A stretch of DNA of 64,000 bases from Microbacterium sp. MF43 (GCF_012847295.1 NZ_JABBDY010000001.1:558001-622000), one strand, 5' to 3'. Positions 32,982-43,761 are shown, counted from the stretch's first letter. Translations and numbers: made by a program. The notes: generated by a model from the sequence alone, not told the origin.

Positions 32982-35497
32982 TCGATCGCGACCGGTTCCC
33001 CGTCGACCCGTGGCGACTCGTCGAGTCCTCCTTCGATCTCGAGGATTCGGGCGTCACCGAGACGCTGTTCGCCGTGGGCAACGGCTACCTCGGCATGCGC
33101 GGGAATCACCCTGAGGGCCGCCATGCCCAGGAGCACGGCACGTTCATCAACGGCTTCCACGAGACGTTCCCGATCCGTCACGCCGAGCAGGCGTACGGTT
33201 TCGCCGAGGTGGGGCAGACGATCATCAACGCGCCCGACGCGAAGGTCATGCGGGTGTACGTCGACGACGAGCCGCTCTCGCTGGATCTCGCCGACGTGCG
33301 CGAGTACGAGCGCGTGCTCGATATGCGCGAGGGCGTTCTGCGGCGCCACATTCTGTGGGTCACTCCGTCGGGCAAGGACGTGCGGATCGACTTCGAGCGC
33401 CTGATCTCCTTCGAGGAGAAGCACCTCGCGGTCATGAGCGTCCAGGTGACGGTGCTCAACGCCGATGCCCCGGTGGCGATCAACTGCCAGATCCTCAACC
33501 GCCAGGACGGCGAGGACGTCTACGGCGGCACCCCCTCGAGCCCGATGCGGGCCGGCTTCGACCCCCGCAAGACCGAGAAGCTCCACGAGCGCGTGCTCGA
33601 GCCTCAGGAGTACTGGCAGGAGGGCGACCGCACGGCCCTGTCGTACCGCGTGCGGGAGTCGGGCATGACGATCGCCGTCGTCGCCGACCACACGATCGAG
33701 ACCGACAACGAGTACGACTCTCGCTATCTCGTGGAGCCGGACATCGCCAAGAACGTGTTCCGCGTGCAGGCGAAGGCGGGCGTGCCGATCCGCGTGACGA
33801 AGCTCGTCAGCTACCACACCTCTCGCGGCGTGCCGGCTCGCGAGCTCGTCGATCGCGGTCGCCGGGCTCTCGACCGCGCCCGCACGCTGGGCGTCCCGGC
33901 CATCTACGCCGCTCAGCGCGAGTGGCTCGACGGGTTCTGGGAGCGCTCGGATGTGCGGATCGCCGGTCACGACGACCTGCAGCAGGCGACCCGCTGGTGC
34001 CTGTTCCAGCTGGCACAGGCCTCGGCACGCGCCGACGGCATGGGCGTCCCCGCGAAGGGCATGACGGGGTCGGGGTACAGCGGCCACTACTTCTGGGACA
34101 CCGAGATCTACGTGCTGCCGTTCCTGGCCTACACGACTCCGCTGTGGGCCCGGAACGCGCTGCGGATGCGGTATCTGATGCTGCCGGCCGCGCGCCGGCG
34201 CGCGTTCCAGCTCAACGAGCACGGCGCGCTGTTCCCGTGGCGCACCATCAACGGCGAAGAGGCGTCCGCCTATTACGCCGCCGGCACGGCGCAGTATCAC
34301 ATCAACGCCGACGTCAGCTTCGCCATGGCCAAGTACATCCGCGCCACCGGTGACATCGAGTTCCTCTACCGCGAGGGCGTCGACATCGCGGTAGAGACGG
34401 CGCGGCTGTGGGCCACCCTCGGGTTCTGGCGCACCATGGAGGGCGCGGGGGAGGAGTCGTTCCACATCCACGGCGTCACCGGCCCCGACGAGTACACCAC
34501 GGTCGTCAACGACAACCTGTTCACCAACGTCATGGCGCGGTTCAACCTGCGCTTCGCGGCCCGCACGGTGCGGGAGATGGCGGAGCACGACGGCGAGGAC
34601 TACCGCAAGATGGTCGACCGGCTCGGGCTCGACCCGGCCGAGCCGGAGGGATGGGAGCGGGCCGCCGAGGCGATGCACATCCCGTTCAGTCCCGCGCTCG
34701 GGATCCACCCGCAGGACCACGTGTTCCTCGAGCGCGAGATCTGGGACCTCGAGAACACCCCCGCCGACAAGCATCCGCTGCTGCTGCACTTCCACCCGCT
34801 GGTGATCTACCGCTACCAGGTGCTCAAGCAGGCCGACGTCGTGCTCGCGCTGTTCCTGCAGGGCAATCACTTCTCCGACGAGGACAAGCTCGCCGACTTC
34901 GAGTACTACGACCCGCTGACCACCGGCGACTCGACGCTGTCGGCCGTCGTCCAGGCGATCCTCGCCGCCGAGGTCGGCTACCAGGACCTCGCCCTGGAGT
35001 ACTTCCGCGAGTCGATCTTCGTCGACCTCGCCGACCTCCACCACAACGCCGCCGACGGCGTGCACGTCGCCTCCGCCGGCGGGGTGTGGACGGCACTGGT
35101 GTCGGGCTTCGGCGGCATGCGCGACCACTTCGGCGAGCTCTCCTTCGACCCCCGCCTGCCCGCCGACTGGCCGGAGCTGTCGTTCGTCCTCCACTGGCAC
35201 GGCACCCGCCTCGACATCTCCATCACTCGCGACCAGCTCCGCATGGCTGCCACCGGCGGGGATCCGGTCGGGTTCAGCGTCCGCGGCACCGGCTACGTCG
35301 TCGGTCCCGGCGAAGAGGTCAGCGTGCCCCTCGACGGCCAGGGCCCCGTGATCCCGGGCCGTCCGACGCTCCGCCAGCTCACCGACGTCCAGCGCGAGGA
35401 CGGCTCGTACCTCTCGGCGTCGGTGCCGTCCGTGACGTCGTCGATCCCGGTCATCGTCGGAGCGGCCGACATCGAGCACGGCGCGGACGCGTCGTGA
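32978..35497 (+). CDS. Glycoside hydrolase family 65 phosphorylase
   Basis: 839 residues, GH65 length. An N-terminal super-sandwich domain (residues 1-270) and linker precede the (alpha/alpha)6 catalytic barrel. The general acid is Glu505 in TGPDEYT; SGHYFWDTEIY and the phosphate-site region near NHFSDEDK are present. Members phosphorolyse alpha-disaccharides (maltose, trehalose, kojibiose, nigerose) to beta-glucose 1-phosphate plus glucose with inversion; the exact sugar is not readable. The ATG at 32978 is used. Coupling to the upstream mutase through ATGA supports a disaccharide phosphorolysis pathway. Confidence 0.93.
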   Translation: MIDRDRFPVDPWRLVESSFDLEDSGVTETLFAVGNGYLGMRGNHPEGRHAQEHGTFINGFHETFPIRHAEQAYGFAEVGQTIINAPDAKVMRVYVDDEPLSLDLADVREYERVLDMREGVLRRHILWVTPSGKDVRIDFERLISFEEKHLAVMSVQVTVLNADAPVAINCQILNRQDGEDVYGGTPSSPMRAGFDPRKTEKLHERVLEPQEYWQEGDRTALSYRVRESGMTIAVVADHTIETDNEYDSRYLVEPDIAKNVFRVQAKAGVPIRVTKLVSYHTSRGVPARELVDRGRRALDRARTLGVPAIYAAQREWLDGFWERSDVRIAGHDDLQQATRWCLFQLAQASARADGMGVPAKGMTGSGYSGHYFWDTEIYVLPFLAYTTPLWARNALRMRYLMLPAARRRAFQLNEHGALFPWRTINGEEASAYYAAGTAQYHINADVSFAMAKYIRATGDIEFLYREGVDIAVETARLWATLGFWRTMEGAGEESFHIHGVTGPDEYTTVVNDNLFTNVMARFNLRFAARTVREMAEHDGEDYRKMVDRLGLDPAEPEGWERAAEAMHIPFSPALGIHPQDHVFLEREIWDLENTPADKHPLLLHFHPLVIYRYQVLKQADVVLALFLQGNHFSDEDKLADFEYYDPLTTGDSTLSAVVQAILAAEVGYQDLALEYFRESIFVDLADLHHNAADGVHVASAGGVWTALVSGFGGMRDHFGELSFDPRLPADWPELSFVLHWHGTRLDISITRDQLRMAATGGDPVGFSVRGTGYVVGPGEEVSVPLDGQGPVIPGRPTLRQLTDVQREDGSYLSASVPSVTSSIPVIVGAADIEHGADAS

Positions 35498-35552
35498 GTC
35501 GGCGGTGCGACGGGAGCGGAACGCGCCCGGGTGTGATGTCGCACCCAGGCCG

Positions 35553-35558
35553 TAGGCT
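35553..35558 (+). promoter_or_regulatory. -10 TAGGCT, leaderless, dnaX
   Basis: Three GTG codons follow in frame; the 6-base spacing selects the third (35565). Confidence 0.7.
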
Positions 35559-35564
35559 GTGGTG

Positions 35565-37799
35565 GTGACCACCGCCCTCTACCGCCGCTACCGGCCGGAG
35601 TCATTCGGCGAGATGATCGGCCAGTCGCAGGTCACCGAGCCGCTCATGACCGCGCTGCGAGGCGACCGGGTCGGCCACGCCTACCTGTTCTCCGGTCCGC
35701 GCGGCTGCGGGAAGACGACGTCGGCACGCATCCTGGCGCGGTGCCTCAACTGCGCGCAGGGTCCGACCGACACCCCGTGCGGCACGTGCGACAGCTGCAT
35801 CGAGCTCGGCCGAGGCGGCGGTGGTTCGCTCGACGTCGTCGAGATCGATGCGGCCAGCCACAACGGCGTCGACGATGCGCGCGACCTTCGTGAGCGGGCC
35901 GTCTTCGCTCCCGCCCGCGATCGGTTCAAGATCTTCATCCTCGACGAGGCGCACATGGTCACGCCGCAGGGCTTCAACGCCCTGCTCAAGCTCGTCGAAG
36001 AGCCCCCCGACCACGTCAAGTTCATCTTCGCGACGACCGAGCCCGAGAAGGTCATCGGCACGATCCGCTCGCGTACCCACCACTACCCGTTCCGCCTCGT
36101 GCCGCCCGCCGCGATGCTCGAGTACGTCCAGCAGCTGTGCGAGCAGGAGGGCGTCGAGGTCGAAGCCGGCGTGCTGCCCCTCGTCGTCCGCGCGGGCGGC
36201 GGCTCACCGCGTGACACGCTCTCGCTTCTCGACCAGCTGATCGCGGGATCCGAAGACGGCAAGGTCGTCTATGAGCGCGCCGTCGCTCTGCTCGGCTACA
36301 CGCATGCCGAGCTCCTCGACGAGGTCGTCGACGCCTTCGGGGCGGGTGACGCCGCGGCCGCCTTCGCCGCCGTCGACCGCGTGGTGCAGACAGGGCAGGA
36401 CCCGCGCCGCTTCGTCGACGACCTGCTCGAGCGCCTGCGCGACCTGATCGTCGTCGCGGCGACGGGTCAGGGGGCCGCCGCCGTGCTCCGCGGTGTCTCC
36501 GCCGAAGACCTCCTGCGCATGCAGCGTCAGGCGGACGCGTTCGGCACCTCGCGCCTGTCGGCGATCGCCGACCTCGTGATCGCGACGCTCGACGACATGA
36601 CCGGGGCCACGTCGCCCCGCCTCCAGCTCGAGCTCATGGTCGCGCGGGTGATGGCGCGGGGAGCGGATGCCTCGGCATCCGTCGCCCCCGCCACCGTCGT
36701 GCCGGTCGAGCGGTCGGGAGCCGTCGTCGAGCGCGGTCCGGCTCCCACGGCGCCCGCCGCACCTGTCGCTCAGGCGCCCGCACCTGTCGCTCAGGCACCC
36801 GCGCCCGGTCGCGCCGCCGACGCGACGCCGGATTCCTCGTCCGCGGTACCGGCGCCCGCCGCTGCTGCACCGACCACCGTGCCGGCGCCCGAGCCGGACG
36901 TCGCGGCGTCGGCTCCTCCGGTGTCGGCTCCTGCGGCGCCGACGTCCGCGGTTCCCGCGGCGTCGGTTCCCGCCGCCCCCGCCGGTCCTGTCACCGCGCA
37001 GCGCATGCGCGACGCGTGGCCCGAGGTGCTGGCAAAGCTCGAAGACATCAGCCGCACGTCCTGGCTCCTCGCCTCCAACGCCGAGGTCGCCGGGCTCGAC
37101 GACGACGTGCTCACGCTGTCGTTCTCGAGCCAGTCCGACGTCGCGAAGTTCAAGCAGCGCGTCGCCGGCGGCGGCCCGAGCGAAGACCTGCGCCAAGCCA
37201 TCGTGGCGGTGCTCGGCATCCGCGTGAAGTACCTGGCGAAGCACGACGGTCCGGTTGCGGCGCCCCCCTCGGGAGGCACCGTCGGCCCGGCGCCGTCAGA
37301 TCCTCCCGCAGCACCACCCTCCCGCGGCGGCGCCCCGACCGCCGCCCGCGTGTCGGCCCCGGCGGCAGCAGCCCCGGTGACGGAGTGGGCCGTCGCTCCG
37401 ATACCCTCCGATGCCGACGCCCCGCCGCCCGATCCGGGTCCCGCCGCATCGGCCGCCTTCGACCGCGCGCCGTCCGCGCCCGGGCAGTTCGCGGTCGACG
37501 ACGAGCCCGAAGACGCCGCTCGCTCTCGCGTGACGACACTCGCTCCGGCGCGCGAAGGCGAGGTGCTGCGCTCGGCTGACGTCGCCTCCTCGGCTGTCGG
37601 CGAGGAAGAAGCAGAAGACGAGATCCCGGATGCCCCGGCCGACGCGCCGGTGCCGCCCGTCGTCGCTCCGCCGCTGCCGCCGGTGGTGACGACCCGCAAC
37701 GGGGGAGTGCAGCGCTACGGCGAAGCGGTGGTGCGACAGGTGCTCGGCGCGACCTTCGTGCGCGAGGAGCCGTACGAGCCCCCGACGAGGTTCAGTTAG
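35565..37799 (+). CDS. dnaX: DNA polymerase III subunit gamma/tau
   Basis: 744 residues. AAA+ clamp-loader domain with P-loop SGPRGCGKTT (Lys50), the zinc module with Cys60, Cys63, Cys72, Cys75 and Cys78 around it, Walker B FILDEAHMV and the sensor KLVEEPPDHVKFIFATTE. The middle domain III follows. From residue 370 the chain is an Ala/Pro/Val-rich linker, then a conserved domain near 475-560 that may bind the polymerase, and another low-complexity tail. It loads the beta clamp. The GTG at 35565 is selected by the leaderless -10. recR follows after 3 bp. Confidence 0.95.
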   Translation: MTTALYRRYRPESFGEMIGQSQVTEPLMTALRGDRVGHAYLFSGPRGCGKTTSARILARCLNCAQGPTDTPCGTCDSCIELGRGGGGSLDVVEIDAASHNGVDDARDLRERAVFAPARDRFKIFILDEAHMVTPQGFNALLKLVEEPPDHVKFIFATTEPEKVIGTIRSRTHHYPFRLVPPAAMLEYVQQLCEQEGVEVEAGVLPLVVRAGGGSPRDTLSLLDQLIAGSEDGKVVYERAVALLGYTHAELLDEVVDAFGAGDAAAAFAAVDRVVQTGQDPRRFVDDLLERLRDLIVVAATGQGAAAVLRGVSAEDLLRMQRQADAFGTSRLSAIADLVIATLDDMTGATSPRLQLELMVARVMARGADASASVAPATVVPVERSGAVVERGPAPTAPAAPVAQAPAPVAQAPAPGRAADATPDSSSAVPAPAAAAPTTVPAPEPDVAASAPPVSAPAAPTSAVPAASVPAAPAGPVTAQRMRDAWPEVLAKLEDISRTSWLLASNAEVAGLDDDVLTLSFSSQSDVAKFKQRVAGGGPSEDLRQAIVAVLGIRVKYLAKHDGPVAAPPSGGTVGPAPSDPPAAPPSRGGAPTAARVSAPAAAAPVTEWAVAPIPSDADAPPPDPGPAASAAFDRAPSAPGQFAVDDEPEDAARSRVTTLAPAREGEVLRSADVASSAVGEEEAEDEIPDAPADAPVPPVVAPPLPPVVTTRNGGVQRYGEAVVRQVLGATFVREEPYEPPTRFS

Positions 37800-37802
37800 T
37801 CC

Positions 37803-38396
37803 ATGTACGACGGCATCGTCCAAGACCTGATCGACGAATTCGGTCGCCTGCCCGGCATCGGCCCGAAGTCCGCGCAGCGGATCGCGTTCCACATCCTGCA
37901 GACGCCGAACTTCGACGTCTCCCACCTCGCGCAGCTGCTCGCCGAGGTGCGCGATAAGGTGCGTTTCTGCGAGGTGTGCGGCAACGTGACCGAGCAGGAC
38001 CGCTGCTCCATCTGCCGTGATCCTCGGCGCAACCAGTCGCTCATCTGCGTCGTGGAAGACGCGAAGGATGTCGCTGCCATCGAGCGCACGAGGGAGTTCC
38101 GCGGGCTGTACCACGTGCTCGGCGGCGCGATCAGTCCCATCGCCGGCATCGGTCCCGACGACCTCCGGATCACCCAGCTCATGCAGCGCCTCGCCGACGG
38201 CACGGTGCAGGAGGTGATCCTGGCGACCAACCCCAACCTCGAAGGGGAGGCGACGGCGACGTACCTCAGCCGCCTGCTGCACACCCTCGAGATCAGCGTG
38301 ACGCGCCTGGCCTCCGGTCTCCCCGTGGGCGGCGACCTCGAGTACGCCGACGAGGTGACCCTCGGCCGTGCGTTCGAGGGCCGCCGCTCTGTCTGA
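37803..38396 (+). CDS. recR: Recombination mediator protein RecR
   Basis: 197 residues, full length. Helix-hairpin-helix [17 protein letters not shown], Cys4 zinc finger [16 protein letters not shown], Toprim core [14 protein letters not shown] with [10 protein letters not shown], and the C-terminal Walker-B-like segment are present. With RecO it loads RecA at gaps. It lies 3 bp after dnaX and is co-transcribed, the common bacterial dnaX-recR order. Confidence 0.96.
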   Translation: MYDGIVQDLIDEFGRLPGIGPKSAQRIAFHILQTPNFDVSHLAQLLAEVRDKVRFCEVCGNVTEQDRCSICRDPRRNQSLICVVEDAKDVAAIERTREFRGLYHVLGGAISPIAGIGPDDLRITQLMQRLADGTVQEVILATNPNLEGEATATYLSRLLHTLEISVTRLASGLPVGGDLEYADEVTLGRAFEGRRSV

Positions 38397-38405
38397 CATC
38401 AGCCG

Positions 38406-38411
38406 TAGATT
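38406..38411 (+). promoter_or_regulatory. -10 TAGATT before the EamA leader ORF
   Basis: Hexamer followed by 7 bases and a GTG at 38419 that opens a 19-codon frame. Confidence 0.5.
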
Positions 38412-38418
38412 GGCGGTC

Positions 38419-38478
38419 GTGCTCGTCGCGTCCGGCCCGGCCGCGACCGATGCTGGAGCGATGAGGAAGACCACGTGA
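38419..38478 (+). CDS. Possible 19-residue leader peptide before the EamA gene
   Basis: A short frame, MLVASGPAATDAGAMRKTT, starts at the position expected for a leaderless transcript from the -10 at 38406. It ends with TGA overlapping the GTG of the EamA gene (GTGA). The EamA gene also has its own Shine-Dalgarno (GAGGAAG) inside the frame. Short open frames are common in GC-rich DNA, so the call rests on the promoter spacing and the overlap. Confidence 0.4.
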   Translation: MLVASGPAATDAGAMRKTT

Positions 38479-39443
38479 ACGGCACGATTCAGAGGTTCGA
38501 CGCCCGGGCCTGGGTGCTGTTCGCGATCATGGCGGTGGTGTGGGGCATCCCGTACCTCTTCATCAAAGTCGCGGTGGACTCGTATTCGCCGGCTGCCGTG
38601 GTCGCGGGGCGCACGCTCATCGGCGCGCTCCTCCTGCTGCCGTTCGCGCTCCGGCAGAAGGCGCTGCGGCCGGCCTTCTCGAAGATCGGATGGGTGCTGG
38701 CCTTCGGCGCCATCGAGATGGCAGGTCCCTTCCTGCTTCTCGGCCACGCCGAGCAGACCCTGCCGTCGGGCCTCACCGGCCTGCTCGTCGCGACCGTTCC
38801 GCTGTTCGCCGCGCTCATCGCGTTCGGCGGCGGTGATCGGTCCGTGTTGAAGCCCGCGCGGGCGATCGGCCTGGTGGTCGGCTTCGCCGGAGTCGCGATC
38901 ATCGTCGCTGGACCCGGTCTTGCGGTCGAGGGCGGGGGCGGGCTCCTCGCCGTCGGCGAAGTGCTTCTCGTCGCCGTTCTCTATGCGATCGCGCCGTTCA
39001 TCGTCGCGCACAAGCTGAGAGACGTGCCCTCGCTCGGCACGATCACGCTGTCGCTGTTCGCGGTGGGCATCTACTACCTGCCGATCGGATTGCTCACCCA
39101 GCACGAGGTGCCGACGCTGAACGGCACCGTCGCGCTCGTCCTGCTCGGCGTCGTGTGCACCGCGGTGGCCTTCATCGTGTTCTTCGCGCTCATCGGCCGG
39201 GTCGGTCCGGTCCGCGCACCACTGTTCACGTACGTCAATCCGGTGGTCGCGATCCTCCTCGGCACGATCATCCTCGGCGAGGATCTCACCCTCGGCCTGC
39301 TGGTCGGATTCCCGCTGGTGATCCTCGGGTGCTGGCTCGCCGCCACCGGCGGCACCTTGCGCGCGCGCAACCCCGACCTCGAGCCTTCACCGAAAGCCGA
39401 GCGGGAGCCCGAGACCGAACTCCCGCCCGTCGCGCCCGGCTGA
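38475..39443 (+). CDS. EamA/DMT family transporter
   Basis: 322 residues with ten membrane spans in two EamA halves: WVLFAIMAVVWGIPYLFIKV opening the first and GEVLLVAVLYAIAPFIVAHKL opening the second; the closing GTIILGEDLTLGLLVGFPLVILG is typical. Members export metabolites such as amino acids or purines; the substrate is unknown. The acidic tail after the last span is cytoplasmic. It sits between recR and lysC, where many actinobacteria have nothing, and may be read from a small leader ORF. Confidence 0.9.
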   Translation: MNGTIQRFDARAWVLFAIMAVVWGIPYLFIKVAVDSYSPAAVVAGRTLIGALLLLPFALRQKALRPAFSKIGWVLAFGAIEMAGPFLLLGHAEQTLPSGLTGLLVATVPLFAALIAFGGGDRSVLKPARAIGLVVGFAGVAIIVAGPGLAVEGGGGLLAVGEVLLVAVLYAIAPFIVAHKLRDVPSLGTITLSLFAVGIYYLPIGLLTQHEVPTLNGTVALVLLGVVCTAVAFIVFFALIGRVGPVRAPLFTYVNPVVAILLGTIILGEDLTLGLLVGFPLVILGCWLAATGGTLRARNPDLEPSPKAEREPETELPPVAPG

Positions 39444-39522
39444 GCCGCCGCGCGTGGCCGGTGCCGGCTCCCGTGGCGGGAGGCGCACCCGTCACATGGC
39501 CGAGGCCGAATGCGCGCGTCCG

Positions 39523-39528
39523 TAAGAT
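39523..39528 (+). promoter_or_regulatory. -10 TAAGAT of lysC
   Basis: TANNNT 71 bases before the lysC GTG, giving a leader of about 65 bases. No ATG or GTG lies at the leaderless distance. Confidence 0.45.
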
Positions 39529-39599
39529 GGAGGCTTGGCGCGGCATCCGACCGCGTCTGAGAGTCTTGAATGCCGCACGGCGGCATCCCGGGAGCGAAC

Positions 39600-40886
39600 G
39601 TGGCGCTGATCGTCCAGAAGTACGGCGGATCGTCGGTCGCTGATGCCGAGAGCATCAAGCGCGTCGCCAAACGCATCGTCGACGCGCGGCGCGCGGGACA
39701 CGACGTGGTCGTCGCCGTCAGCGCGATGGGCGACACCACCGATGAGCTCCTCGACCTGGCCGCGCAGGTCGCTCCGATCCCCGCTCCGCGCGAGCTCGAC
39801 ATGCTGCTGTCCAGCGGGGAGCGCATCTCGATGGCGCTCCTCGCGATGGCGATCCATTCGATGGGCTTCGAGGCGCGCTCGTTCACGGGCAGCCAGGCGG
39901 GCATGATCACGGATGCCACGCACGGCGCGGCCCGCATCGTCGACGTCACACCGGTGCGTCTGCGCGAGGCGCTCGACGAGGGCGCCATCGTCATCGTCGC
40001 GGGCTTCCAGGGATTCAACCGCGACACCCGCGACATCACGACCCTCGGACGCGGGGGCTCCGACACCACTGCCGTCGCCCTTGCCGCCGCACTCGAGGCC
40101 GACGTGTGCGAGATCTACAGCGACGTCGACGGTATCTTCACCGCCGACCCGCGTGTCGTTCCGAAGGCCCGCAAGCTCGGCGTGGTCTCGGCGGAGGAGA
40201 TGCTCGAGCTCGCCGCCAACGGCGCCAAGGTGCTGTACATCCGGGCGGTGGAGTACGCGCGGCGTCACGGCGTGCTGATCCACTCGCGCTCGACCTTCAG
40301 CTCGAGCGTCGGAACCTACGTGCTCGGCCCCGGGATGACCCTCCCCGACGGCGAATCAGGAGAAGAGATGGAAGAGCCCATCGTCGCGGGCGTCGCGACC
40401 GACCTCAGCCAGGCCAAGATCACCGTGATCGGCGTTCCGGATGTGCCGGGCAAGGCCGCCGAGATCTTCAAGGTCATCGCGAAGTCCGGCGCCAACGTCG
40501 ACATGATCGTTCAGAACGTCTCGGCCGCCACGACCGGTCGCACCGACATCTCGTTCACCCTGCCCAAGACCGATGCCGCGACGGCGCTCAAAGCGCTCGC
40601 CGGCGATCAGGCCGAGATCGGCTTCCTGAGCCTGGTGCACGACGACCAGATCGGGAAGCTCTCGGTGGTCGGCGCCGGCATGCGCACGCATTCGGGAGTC
40701 TCGGCGACCCTTTTTGAGGCGCTCAGCATCGCAGGCATCAACATCGAGATGATCTCGACGTCCGAGATCCGCATCTCGGTCGTCGTCCGCGGAGACGATC
40801 TCGCCGAGGCGGCGCGCGTCGTCCACACCGCGTACGGTCTCGACGGCGACAGCGACGCCGTCGTCCACGCCGGCACCGGGCGCTGA
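39600..40886 (+). CDS. lysC: Aspartate kinase (alpha chain)
   Basis: 428 residues. N-terminal [30 protein letters not shown] and the catalytic [31 protein letters not shown] segments are intact; two ACT domains follow from about residue 265 and should bind lysine/threonine for feedback control. It makes aspartyl phosphate for the lysine, threonine and methionine pathways and diaminopimelate. GTG 39600 is chosen because family members begin at [10 protein letters not shown]. An internal start for the beta chain lies at 40368. asd follows after 159 bp. Confidence 0.95.
   Translation: MALIVQKYGGSSVADAESIKRVAKRIVDARRAGHDVVVAVSAMGDTTDELLDLAAQVAPIPAPRELDMLLSSGERISMALLAMAIHSMGFEARSFTGSQAGMITDATHGAARIVDVTPVRLREALDEGAIVIVAGFQGFNRDTRDITTLGRGGSDTTAVALAAALEADVCEIYSDVDGIFTADPRVVPKARKLGVVSAEEMLELAANGAKVLYIRAVEYARRHGVLIHSRSTFSSSVGTYVLGPGMTLPDGESGEEMEEPIVAGVATDLSQAKITVIGVPDVPGKAAEIFKVIAKSGANVDMIVQNVSAATTGRTDISFTLPKTDAATALKALAGDQAEIGFLSLVHDDQIGKLSVVGAGMRTHSGVSATLFEALSIAGINIEMISTSEIRISVVVRGDDLAEAARVVHTAYGLDGDSDAVVHAGTGR
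40368..40886 (+). CDS. Probable internal aspartate kinase beta chain (lysC internal start)
   Basis: Inside lysC, an AGGAG (40358-40362) stands 5 bases before an in-frame ATG at codon 257, giving a 172-residue chain, [14 protein letters not shown]..., made only of the two ACT domains. In Corynebacterium glutamicum an internally initiated beta subunit of 172 residues is known. Expression here is inferred. Confidence 0.55.
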   Translation: MEEPIVAGVATDLSQAKITVIGVPDVPGKAAEIFKVIAKSGANVDMIVQNVSAATTGRTDISFTLPKTDAATALKALAGDQAEIGFLSLVHDDQIGKLSVVGAGMRTHSGVSATLFEALSIAGINIEMISTSEIRISVVVRGDDLAEAARVVHTAYGLDGDSDAVVHAGTGR

Positions 40887-40982
40887 CGGCCGACGCCTCC
40901 GCGGCGTCGAGCGTGGCGCGAATCCGGCTGTGCGTGGCCGTCTTCCGGCGGTAACGCGGGGCGGGCGGCGGAGTGCGGCCGG

Positions 40983-42116
<1,134 letters not shown>

Positions 42117-42182
42117 CTTAAGAACGGCGGATTTTTCGCGCCTACGGACCCGCTCCCGGTCAGAGGCTGTTTCGCGGCGAAC

Positions 42183-42188
42183 TAGAAT
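42183..42188 (+). promoter_or_regulatory. -10 TAGAAT, leaderless, mqo
   Basis: Followed by 6 bases and the GTG at 42195. Confidence 0.75.
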
Positions 42189-42194
42189 CGTCGG

Positions 42195-43718
42195 GTGACC
42201 GAATCGCCCTCTGACGCCCTGCCTGATCCTGACGACAGCGATATGCCTGCGGGCACCGTCGACGTGCTGCTGATCGGTGGCGGGATCATGAGCGCGACGC
42301 TCGGCACGCTGCTGCAGAAGCTGCAGCCGTCGTGGAAGATCGCGGTGTTCGAGCGGCTGTCCGACGTGGCGCTTGAGAGCTCCAACGCCTGGAACAACGC
42401 CGGCACCGGACACGCCGCGCTCTGCGAGCTCAACTACATGCCCGAGGGCAAGGACGGCTCGGTCGACCCGACCAAGGCCATCTCGATCAACGAGCAGTTC
42501 CAGCAGAGCCGCCAGCTCTGGGCCAAGCTCGTCGAGGAGGGCGTGCTGGACGCGCCGTCCACCTTCATCAACTCGGCGCCGCACATGACCTTCGTGCAGG
42601 GCGAGAAGGACGTCGCCTACCTCAAGAAGCGCTATGAGGCGCTCAAGAACCAGCCGCTGTTCGCCGGGATCGAGTACAGCGAGGATTCCCGGGTGATCAA
42701 CCAGTGGGCGCCGCTCCTCATGCAGAAGCGGCGAAAGGGCGAGCCCTTCGCCGCGACGCGTGTGCCCGCGGGCACAGACGTCGACTTCGGCGCCCTCACC
42801 CGCCAGCTCCTCGCGCACCTCGCCGAGAACGGGGCGGACGTGCGAACGAACACCGAGGTTCGCAGCCTGAAGCGCCTTCGCGACGGTTCGTGGGGTGTCA
42901 AGTACCGCCGCACGATCGGCCGGACGCCGGGGCACATCCGCGCGAAGTTCGTCTTCGTCGGGGCCGGGGGCTGGGCCCTCAAGCTCCTGCAGCGCTCCGG
43001 CATCCCAGAGATCAAGGGCTACGGCGTCTTCCCGATCGGCGGGCAGTTCCTCAAGACGACGAACCCGGCCGTGGTCGCCCAGCACAAGGCCAAGGTGTAC
43101 TCGCAGGCCCCGGTCGGTGCGCCGCCGATGTCGGTGCCGCACCTGGACACGCGCGTGGTCGACGGCGAGGCATCCCTGCTCTTCGGCCCGTTCGCGACGT
43201 TCAGCCCGAAGTTCCTCAAGAACGGCTCCATCCTCGACATCGTGACGCAGGTGCGCCCGCACAACCTCGGCCCGATGCTGAAGGTCGCGTGGGACAACCC
43301 CTCGCTCATCTCGTACCTCGTCGGCGAACTGCTGAAGAACCACGCGAAGAAGGTCGACAGTCTGCGAACCTTCATGCCGACCGCCAAGGACGACGATTGG
43401 GAGCTCATCCAGGCGGGCCAGCGGGCGCAGGTCATGAAGAGAGACCCCGAGAAGGGGGGCATCCTGCAGTTCGGCACCGAGGTCGTGACAGGTGCCGACG
43501 GATCGATCGCCGGCCTCCTCGGTGCGTCGCCGGGGGCCTCGACGGCGGTCTCGATCATGCTGGGCCTGATCAAGACGTGCTTCCCCGACAACCTTGCCGC
43601 GTGGGAACCTCGCTTGCGCGAACTGATCCCGAGCTACGGTCAGACCCTCAACACGCGCCCCGATGCCGCCGACGATGCCCTCGCTGAGACGGCGGAGGCG
43701 CTCGCCCTCACGGCCTGA
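42195..43718 (+). CDS. mqo: Malate:quinone oxidoreductase
   Basis: 507 residues, FAD-dependent, membrane-associated. FAD loop VDVLLIGGGIMSATLGTLLQ near the N-terminus, SNAWNNAGTGHAALCELNY and GKDGSVDPTKAISINEQFQQSRQ are Mqo hallmarks. It oxidises malate to oxaloacetate and passes electrons to menaquinone in the TCA cycle. Leaderless start. An 18-bp hairpin about 45 bp downstream should end the transcript. Confidence 0.96.
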   Translation: MTESPSDALPDPDDSDMPAGTVDVLLIGGGIMSATLGTLLQKLQPSWKIAVFERLSDVALESSNAWNNAGTGHAALCELNYMPEGKDGSVDPTKAISINEQFQQSRQLWAKLVEEGVLDAPSTFINSAPHMTFVQGEKDVAYLKKRYEALKNQPLFAGIEYSEDSRVINQWAPLLMQKRRKGEPFAATRVPAGTDVDFGALTRQLLAHLAENGADVRTNTEVRSLKRLRDGSWGVKYRRTIGRTPGHIRAKFVFVGAGGWALKLLQRSGIPEIKGYGVFPIGGQFLKTTNPAVVAQHKAKVYSQAPVGAPPMSVPHLDTRVVDGEASLLFGPFATFSPKFLKNGSILDIVTQVRPHNLGPMLKVAWDNPSLISYLVGELLKNHAKKVDSLRTFMPTAKDDDWELIQAGQRAQVMKRDPEKGGILQFGTEVVTGADGSIAGLLGASPGASTAVSIMLGLIKTCFPDNLAAWEPRLRELIPSYGQTLNTRPDAADDALAETAEALALTA

Positions 43719-43761
43719 CCCGCTGCGCCGGTGAGCACGGATCGTCCACGCGGCAGCCGTG

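Noticed and set aside
32423-35572. Open frame of 1049 codons on the minus strand
   Set aside because: Exactly antisense to the GH65 gene and its neighbour; composition is that of a shadow frame.
39535-39609. TTG-initiated leader ORF before lysC
   Set aside because: It sits at the leaderless distance from TAAGAT, but leaderless initiation needs ATG or GTG, and the frame ends inside lysC without similarity.
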